A stretch of 57,266 bases of DNA from Hyphomicrobiales bacterium (lineage in GTDB: Bacteria > Pseudomonadota > Alphaproteobacteria > Rhizobiales > Xanthobacteraceae): contig JAFKKM010000037.1 of NCBI GenBank assembly GCA_017305555.1, positions 1-57,266 of the forward strand, in the 5' to 3' direction. A model generated the notes under the pieces. That model worked only from the letters and a program-made list of their open reading frames with translations. It was not told the DNA's origin and made no database searches. The position numbers were made by a program, and so were the translations under genes. Shown in pieces: positions 52,949 to 57,266 of the stretch. Within the stretch, counting starts at the first letter, position 1. Each line of letters starts with the position of its first letter.

Positions 52949-52997
52949 TGCCCTCCGAAGGCAAAGGTCACACGTTCGAATCGTGTCGGGTGCGCCA
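52949..52997 (+). repeat. attR: 49-bp direct repeat of the tRNA-Arg 3' end
   Basis: It is identical to 36328-36376 and lacks the tRNA 5' part, so it is not a functional tRNA. It marks the right end of the island. Confidence 0.95.
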
Positions 52998-53190
52998 TTA
53001 CAATCAGATACTTAGCTGATTTTACACCTCGCCAAATCAATCGCAGGAAGCATACAGGAAGCGCTCGATAGTTCGCGCCGCGCTTCATGATGCCGCTAAC
53101 GAGATCGGGTCCCGACCGATGCTTTCGTGCGCGCCATCTTGTACTCAGCCATAGGTTGCGGAAGAATAGGTGCCGGCTGGTAGGTGCGTA

Positions 53191-54186
53191 ATGAAATTTA
53201 TCAAATGTATTAGAGGGGCCCTGCTCGCGGCCGCTCCCCTTTTGTTTATAGGACAAGCCTTCGGGGCAACATTCAAAAGCGTGGCAACAAAGGACGGGCA
53301 TATCATTGTGCTCATCTCGGGTGAAATTGCCGAAGGTGATTCCGACGCGCTTAAGGCAGCAATCAAGACCGCCAATGATGCCGGCAAATTCGTGTCTGGC
53401 GTGCGATTGAACTCGCCCGGAGGAAATCTTCTTGAAGGGGTGAAACTCGCCGCGGCCGTCAAGTTCGCAAAGGCTGCAACGAACGTCGCAAAGGGCGGCA
53501 CCTGCGCATCCGCCTGCTTCCTGGTCTTTGCAGCGGGCGAGAAAAAATTCGCCAACTACGCGGCGCGTGTCGGCGTGCACGGCGCATCCGATCAGAATGG
53601 AGAGGAAACAACCCGATCCGGCGCTGCTACCGTATCGATGGCGAAGGTGGCAAAAGAGCTAGGCGTGCCAGACGCCATTATCGGGCGGATGGTCGTTACG
53701 CCGCCGAACGAAATGGTCTGGCTCACACCAACCGACTTGCAATCCATGGGAACGACGATGGTGGGAAAGCCCAGTCAAGTTGCTACCGACCCTCAAGGAG
53801 CAACTCCCAGTGCGCCGCGGCAGACGGAGCCCAGCAATCCCATGGACATCAGGCCGACAAGCAAGGCAGCTGCGCCGCCTTCGTGGGACGACATGGTCAA
53901 AGCTGCTGCTCTAGCCTCATCAAAGCAAAATGGTGGTAAGCCGATGACGTTCAGAGTGTGTCAACCGGAATTTAAGACCTGCAATAATGGCGTCGTTTTC
54001 CAATCAAAGGGAAAGGACGTCATGGTCAAAGTCACGCGCAATCTAGATGAGATTATCATTCGTCGCGAAGTATGTTCGTTCAACGAATCAGGCGATATTC
54101 GTCGTTGTCTTGATTGGGATAAGAATACGATCCACCGTGATATGAAGGATTCATCGGGGACGTGGGTCAAAGTGGCCGATGAATGA
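53191..54186 (+). CDS. Secreted ClpP/SppA-like protein (COG3904 type)
   Basis: A 331-residue exported protein. A signal peptide (FIKCIRGALLAAAPLLFIGQAFG) is followed by a crotonase/ClpP-like domain: LNSPGGNLLEGVKLAAAV, the nucleophile-type serine in GGTCASACFLVFAAG, and a histidine in RVGVHGAS. The C-terminal part is a Cys-containing domain of unknown kind (RVCQPEFKTCNNGVVF). Similar predicted periplasmic proteins (COG3904) occur in many rhizobia. ATG at 53191 is chosen because the signal peptide begins there. Base composition is below that of the core genes. Confidence 0.8.
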   Translation: MKFIKCIRGALLAAAPLLFIGQAFGATFKSVATKDGHIIVLISGEIAEGDSDALKAAIKTANDAGKFVSGVRLNSPGGNLLEGVKLAAAVKFAKAATNVAKGGTCASACFLVFAAGEKKFANYAARVGVHGASDQNGEETTRSGAATVSMAKVAKELGVPDAIIGRMVVTPPNEMVWLTPTDLQSMGTTMVGKPSQVATDPQGATPSAPRQTEPSNPMDIRPTSKAAAPPSWDDMVKAAALASSKQNGGKPMTFRVCQPEFKTCNNGVVFQSKGKDVMVKVTRNLDEIIIRREVCSFNESGDIRRCLDWDKNTIHRDMKDSSGTWVKVADE

Positions 54187-54230
54187 TCAAAGCTCGCGAT
54201 ACCGTTTAGCCAAGGATCATGGAGAGGAAC

Positions 54231-54593
54231 GTGTCGACCGGCAAATGGTACTACGCAGACTACAATGGTCAACGCGGCCCGCTGAGTTTCGAGAAGCTAA
54301 AAGCTCATCTGTTATCCACGCCTAATGCCGAGAATGTGCTGGTCTGGACAGATGGGTTCAAAGATTGGCGACGAGTCGGAGACATTGCCGACTTGCAGGA
54401 ACACGTTGCATCACCGCCACCTCTTCCACCGGTGGATGAAGTTTCGCGCGCTCCTACATGGAAGATCAGATGGTGGTGGCTGATCTTCGCTATAGGCTTT
54501 CCTGGTGGAATTGGGAGTCAAGTAGGTCGGCGAGTGATGATTTGGAACTCAGCGGAGCGCCGGCGAATACGCGTGTTGAAGAAGAACAATTGA
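54231..54593 (+). CDS. GYF_2 (DUF4339) domain membrane protein
   Basis: A 120-residue protein. The N-terminal GYF_2 domain reads KWYYADYNGQRGPLSFEKLK, then LVWTDGFKDWRRVGDI, the usual W-Y-Y...GP...W-x-x-G-x-x-x-W pattern. One membrane helix follows (IRWWWLIFAIGFPGG), with a basic tail. I prefer the GTG at 54231, with GGAG six bases before it, over the ATG at 54219; either gives the same domain. It is 44 bp downstream of the secreted ClpP-like gene and may share its transcript. Confidence 0.75.
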   Translation: MSTGKWYYADYNGQRGPLSFEKLKAHLLSTPNAENVLVWTDGFKDWRRVGDIADLQEHVASPPPLPPVDEVSRAPTWKIRWWWLIFAIGFPGGIGSQVGRRVMIWNSAERRRIRVLKKNN

Positions 54594-55052
54594 AACTGCG
54601 ATAGTGAGAATCAATGCCACTCATGCCCCGCGAATGTTGACGCCCGTTCGCCGCTCACGTTTTCGAGCGTCTTTGTGGCCTTAACCAACGCGCCAAGTCC
54701 GGCAGTCAGTGCGTAGTATTCCGCGCTGCCTTACACTGGCGTCAGGCAATTCAGCAATCGACGCGCCACAGAGATCATGGCAAGCGCGTCGGCGGCTGAT
54801 CGGGCGTCGCTCGACAGGCTCCGCCATCCCATCATAAGCGCGAACGAAATGACGCACCTCACCCCACCAGATCGAACACTACATCCACCTCGCAGATGGC
54901 GTGACAGGAGGGAATTTTTAAATTCCTGAGGTCCGATAAGCTGTACTTATATGCGCGGCAAGCCCGACAGCGAACGCCGCAGCCGCCAGTACGTCCCGGC
55001 TCGCGTTTTCGCTGATATTTTGTGGTGTGGTCGTCGGATGTGCTGGCCTACA
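54594..55052. other. 459-bp gap without a clear gene
   Basis: The only coding-like signal is a minus-strand frame (54611-54835) with one internal stop. The rest is lower in GC than the core and carries no recognised motif. A short palindrome AATTTTTAAATT-like sequence lies near 54912. Nothing else is seen. Confidence 0.4.
54611..54835 (-). pseudogene. Possible broken reading frame
   Basis: From ATG at 54835 the frame gives MMGWRSLSSDARSAADALAM and continues to CLTPV, then a TAA stop (54731-54733), and resumes in the same frame with GSAEYYALTAGLGALVKATK up to a TGA at 54611. Both halves look protein-like, so a single stop mutation in an old gene is possible. No family is recognised and chance is not excluded. 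Confidence 0.2.
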
Positions 55053-55607
55053 TTAGCTGTGCTTCTTCCCAACTCGATCTAACCGGATTTGAAGCGTTCT
55101 ACCGGTTCTATCCCGCAAGGCTTGCTTGAGCTTCGCAGCTGCGAAAACCGTCGAGCGCAACTCAGGCGGTGCGGTGAAGAACGGCGATTGCCGCAAGCGG
55201 TTCATCATGCTGCTCGAAAGCATGATCCAGTTGAAGGGATCGAAATCGAATTTGTCGCCATTGAGGGGCATCAGGTAAGATCCCTCCGGAATCGGACCAA
55301 CTATTTCCTCCCACATGATCCGCTGCATCTGACGGTATCTACCCGATCCGTCATCGACTTCAAGGCAGCCGTCGTGCAGATAACTTCTGCTCCTTGCCGC
55401 TCGGCGCCATCTGGCTTTGCCCGACCGCCGCAGACCACGAGGCCAACCGCGGCAGCGGCAATAGTTCTTAATCTGCGTTGCCGTGATGTCGAGCCGATTA
55501 AATTGCATCACGAAAGCCGCATGCAGGTCGACATTCTTCATCGTGCCGGCGCGCACCTTGACGAATTGCAGTTCGGCTTCGGCAAAAATTGCGTTGGGTC
55601 GCTTCAT
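55053..55607 (-). CDS. Phage-type HNH-like protein
   Basis: A 184-residue protein. The N-terminus (LHAAFVMQFNRLDITATQIKNYCRCRGWPRGLRRSG) is a small DNA-binding-type pattern, followed by an HNH-like core GPIPEGSYLMPLNGDKFDFDPFNWIML in which the first His of a normal HNH is replaced. This pairing is common in rhizobial phage remnants. Its ATG overlaps the upstream gene's stop (ATGA). Nuclease activity is doubtful because of the changed motif. Confidence 0.65.
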   Translation of the reverse strand: MKRPNAIFAEAELQFVKVRAGTMKNVDLHAAFVMQFNRLDITATQIKNYCRCRGWPRGLRRSGKARWRRAARSRSYLHDGCLEVDDGSGRYRQMQRIMWEEIVGPIPEGSYLMPLNGDKFDFDPFNWIMLSSSMMNRLRQSPFFTAPPELRSTVFAAAKLKQALRDRTGRTLQIRLDRVGKKHS

Positions 55608-55891
55608 TTTGCCACCACCGATAACGATCGGCCTGTGACCACCGTCGGCGAGTCCGCATCAACGAACCGTTTAAGCATGTTAGCAGGGTTGCGGCCGTCG
55701 TGATCGCAGATCATTCTAATGGCCTGAAGCTGGGTCGTGGCGATTCGGACCGTTAGTTCAGCCACGCTTGCCAACGCAATAGATCTCCGCGATTCCCGCT
55801 CGATCTCATCGGGGGTGAGGTCTTCGTCGCAGAGTCGTTCAATCTGCGCGAACAAGTGATCGTTTAGATTTTGCAGTCGATTCTTGGTCAT
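55604..55891 (-). CDS. Phage-associated small protein
   Basis: A 95-residue helical protein (MTKNRLQNLNDHLFAQIERL) with the pattern CDEDLTPDEIERESRRSIALASVAELTVRIATTQLQ. I recall this type upstream of HNH-like genes in rhizobial prophages, where it may regulate gene expression. It is coupled to the HNH-like gene by an ATGA junction. Together they form a two-gene phage remnant outside the tRNA-bounded island. Confidence 0.65.
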   Translation of the reverse strand: MTKNRLQNLNDHLFAQIERLCDEDLTPDEIERESRRSIALASVAELTVRIATTQLQAIRMICDHDGRNPANMLKRFVDADSPTVVTGRSLSVVAK

Positions 55892-56020
55892 GCTGCCTTC
55901 TCCGGTGCGATACGCAATTAAGCGGGCAGCATGAATTCGTGATAGATCGGATGGTGGGGAACTCTCTGAATCCTCGATATCCCTCCACAGATGGCATTTC
56001 AGATCGCAGGCTCACAGTAA

Positions 56021-56272
56021 CTAATCGGTCGTATTGCGCCCGCTTCGCGGGTTCAGTGGTCCTTGCGGTTTTCTGACAAGACCTTCCGAAAGAACAGGCT
56101 CCGTACCTGGCAGCGGGCCCGCTCTCACGTCGGCGCCGGGCTGCGCTGCTGCGTATGGCGTCGTGCGGTCCTTCACCTGATGAAGTTGAGGCATACCGTC
56201 CTTGTCGACCGGGTCGTGAAGGAAATTTGGCATGCGGCAGGCGCGGCAGAACCGATTATCGCGTGGCCGCAT
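56021..56272 (-). CDS. Small hypothetical protein
   Basis: An 83-residue protein (MRPRDNRFCRACRMPNFLHD) with a CxxC pair near its start and a Pro/Gly-rich body. TGAGG lies five bases before ATG 56272. The codon use is plausible. The strand is ambiguous because a plus-strand frame overlaps; the minus frame is preferred on composition and ribosome-binding site. Not recognised. Confidence 0.45.
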   Translation of the reverse strand: MRPRDNRFCRACRMPNFLHDPVDKDGMPQLHQVKDRTTPYAAAQPGADVRAGPLPGTEPVLSEGLVRKPQGPLNPRSGRNTTD

Positions 56273-56408
56273 AACGACCTCACGGGTGATAGGATCGATG
56301 CGCGACCATCCTGCCAGTCAAACCTGTCGCCGCGTCAGAGCTTATGGTACGACGCTCCCTAAGATCATGCAGTGAGGACCTGCGGAGCGCACTAACGGCT
56401 GGGAGCCA

Positions 56409-56891
56409 ATGTTCGGTTTAACCTTCAAATCTCTATTTCCGCTGGCGGTCATGCTCGGCGTTTGCTTTAGCGTGGCTGCGTTGGGCGCCAGAGTAACGTC
56501 TCCCGAGATTCCAACTTGGTATGCATCTCTGGTGAAGCCGTCATGGACGCCGCCGCGCATAGCATTCCCGATTGTCTGGCCTATTCTGTATTTTCTTATG
56601 GCAATCGCTGCTTGGCGTTTGTGGGAAGCTCCACCCTCGCCATTTCGGAAAGTTGCTCTCATGCTTTTCGTCACTCAACTCGCATTGAACGCGAGTTGGT
56701 CATATGTATTCTTTGGAGCGCATAACATCACCGGCGGCCTAGGGGTCATAATCGCTCTAACCTTTACGCTTGCCGCGACTATAGTTGCCAGCTCATACGT
56801 TGATGTGGCGTCAGCCGTCCTGTTAGTGCCCTACCTTGCCTGGATTGTCTTCGCGACAGCGCTCAACGCCCGGATTTGGATGTTAAACTGA
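56409..56891 (+). CDS. tspO: TspO/MBR family tryptophan-rich sensory protein
   Basis: A 160-residue membrane protein with five helices and the conserved aromatic set: PTWYASLVKPSWTPPRIAFPIVWPILYFLMAIAAW, LNASWSYVFFG and VPYLAWIVFATALN. TspO binds tetrapyrroles and other ligands and regulates oxygen-related responses in Rhodobacter. GGGAG lies just upstream of the ATG. It is isolated; no photosynthesis genes are near. Confidence 0.9.
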   Translation: MFGLTFKSLFPLAVMLGVCFSVAALGARVTSPEIPTWYASLVKPSWTPPRIAFPIVWPILYFLMAIAAWRLWEAPPSPFRKVALMLFVTQLALNASWSYVFFGAHNITGGLGVIIALTFTLAATIVASSYVDVASAVLLVPYLAWIVFATALNARIWMLN

Positions 56892-56973
56892 CACGCGTGA
56901 CGATCGCGAAATATCAAAAGCCGAAAACCTTGCGGGAATTGATCGCAGTGCATCCGAGGCCGGGGTAGCAGGA

Positions 56974-57177
56974 TTGACGACGAAGTCTGACGATTACCGA
57001 GAGAACGCGCGCAACTGCGCCGAGCTTGCCGCCCAAGCCAAGGATGAACCCGCGCGGAATCGTTACAAGCGCATGGAGGCCGCGTGGCTGGTACTCGCTG
57101 AAGAACAGGATTGGCTTGACTGTTATTCGGCCTGCAATAGTGACCCCCTGAGCCGGGGGATCGGCGTCCAAAATTGA
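56974..57177 (+). pseudogene. Conserved small protein gene cut by an IS21 element
   Basis: The visible part reads TTKSDDYRENARNCAELAAQ, then KDEPARNRYKRMEAAWLVLAEEQDWLD, a small helical protein that I recall from many Bradyrhizobiaceae genomes. After DWLD the frame runs into the left end of the IS element at about 57133 and ends in unrelated residues (ACNSDPLSRGIGVQN). The start is a TTG at 56974 with no ATG in frame upstream. The original C-terminus is lost or lies beyond the element. Confidence 0.6.
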
Positions 57178-57266
57178 CCCCCTATAGATTGGCTGTTGCG
57201 CTGCCTGCTTTGTCATGAAGCAGGTGGTCGGGGATGCTGATCGTGGAGACGATTGCGCGGATACGG
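57133..57266 (+). mobile_element. Left end of an IS21-family insertion sequence
   Basis: The terminus contains two related repeats, AATAGTGACCCCCT (57137 region) and AAAATTGACCCCCT (57170-57183), as expected for the multiple terminal repeats of IS21-like elements. istA starts 50 bases later. The element extends past the window. Confidence 0.75.
57234..57266 (+). CDS. istA: IstA-type transposase, N-terminal fragment (runs out of the window)
   Basis: The 11 visible codons read MLIVETIARIR, which is the typical beginning of IS21 IstA transposases (MLTVETIARIRR...). The frame is open to the last base. GGTCGGGG lies upstream of ATG. The inference uses the terminal repeats and the start residues together. 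Confidence 0.7.
   Translation, partial: MLIVETIARIR

Larger units (their letters stand above)
36328..52997. mobile_element. Integrated phage-derived island (reduced prophage or satellite), tRNA-Arg integrated
   Basis: The segment is bounded by two identical 49-bp copies of the tRNA-Arg 3' end and has a tyrosine integrase at the right end. Nearly all phage-type genes are on the minus strand. In transcription order: integrase, AlpA-type regulator, SpoVG-like protein, DUF3987 protein, unknown genes, HK97-type capsid, cold-shock domain, HNH, TerS, HK97-gp10, tail chaperone, tape measure, Ntn-like protein. Plus-strand small genes are interspersed. No large terminase, portal, prohead protease, tail tube, tail tip, holin or endolysin is recognised, so the element cannot make a phage alone. 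Confidence 0.9.

Noticed and set aside
36328-52997. Interpretation as a gene transfer agent cluster
   Set aside because: Although a GTA-like tail chaperone is present, the region has an integrase, att sites and AlpA, and lacks the conserved GTA order of terminase, portal, protease, capsid, adaptors and tail genes.
52945-53580. Minus-strand 211-codon frame ending [17 protein letters not shown] at the right end
   Set aside because: The same antisense-tRNA artefact, from the attR copy. It overlaps the convincing secreted ClpP-like gene on the other strand.
56063-56362. Plus-strand 99-codon frame opposite 56021-56272
   Set aside because: The sequence is rich in Arg/Trp/Cys as in shadow frames, and the minus-strand alternative has a ribosome-binding site and a more natural composition.

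Overview
The window reads as chromosome of an alphaproteobacterium of the Bradyrhizobium/Rhodopseudomonas/Afipia group (Nitrobacteraceae). The evidence is the high GC content of the core genes, a RegB/RegA redox pair, an intracellular PHA depolymerase, an MmcB-type repair protein, a RegA with a GTG start, and intergenic palindromes (a 'GTCATGGCCGGG...' type and a 'GAGCGTTTTCGAGCGGAGTGG...' type) that I associate with this family. The species cannot be fixed from the sequence alone.

Bases 1-36300 are core genome: mutS (5' end outside the window), a membrane protein, an OsmC protein, an ssuA/ssuC/ssuB-like sulfonate uptake cluster, glnD, an alkylguanine-DNA methyltransferase, a DUF1304 protein, a LivK-like binding protein, a class A penicillin-binding protein, a YgjP-type metallopeptidase, phaZ, regB-regA, mmcB, a von Willebrand protein, a GGDEF/EAL protein, an MBL hydrolase, an OmpA protein, htpX, a P450, a class III cyclase, a cupin, an SDR, an arylsulfatase and a NodB-type deacetylase. 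These are ordinary housekeeping and metabolic genes in short transcription units.

Bases 36300-52997 are the accessory part. An intact tRNA-Arg(CCG) gene is followed by about 16.6 kb that ends in an exact 49-bp copy of the tRNA 3' end, beside a tyrosine integrase. Both ends also carry an identical 22-bp tandem repeat, probably integrase arm sites. Inside is a reduced, rearranged phage-like island: integrase, AlpA-type regulator, SpoVG-like protein, DUF3987 helicase/primase-like protein, unknown genes, an HK97-type major capsid protein, a cold-shock domain, HNH nuclease, small terminase, HK97-gp10 protein, tail assembly chaperone, a short tape measure and an Ntn-like protein. I find no large terminase, portal, prohead protease, tail tube, tail tip or lysis gene. 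Opposite-strand small genes (a secreted/acidic pair, a lysine-rich peptide, an XRE repressor with three operator-like inverted repeats) and a 34-residue membrane peptide sit among them. It is either a decayed prophage or a capsid-encoding satellite that depends on a helper phage.

Bases 53000-57266, beyond the right attachment copy, look like older accessory DNA: a periplasmic ClpP/SppA-like protein, a GYF_2 protein, a phage-type HNH pair, TspO, and a small conserved gene cut by the left end of an IS21-family element whose istA begins at the window edge.
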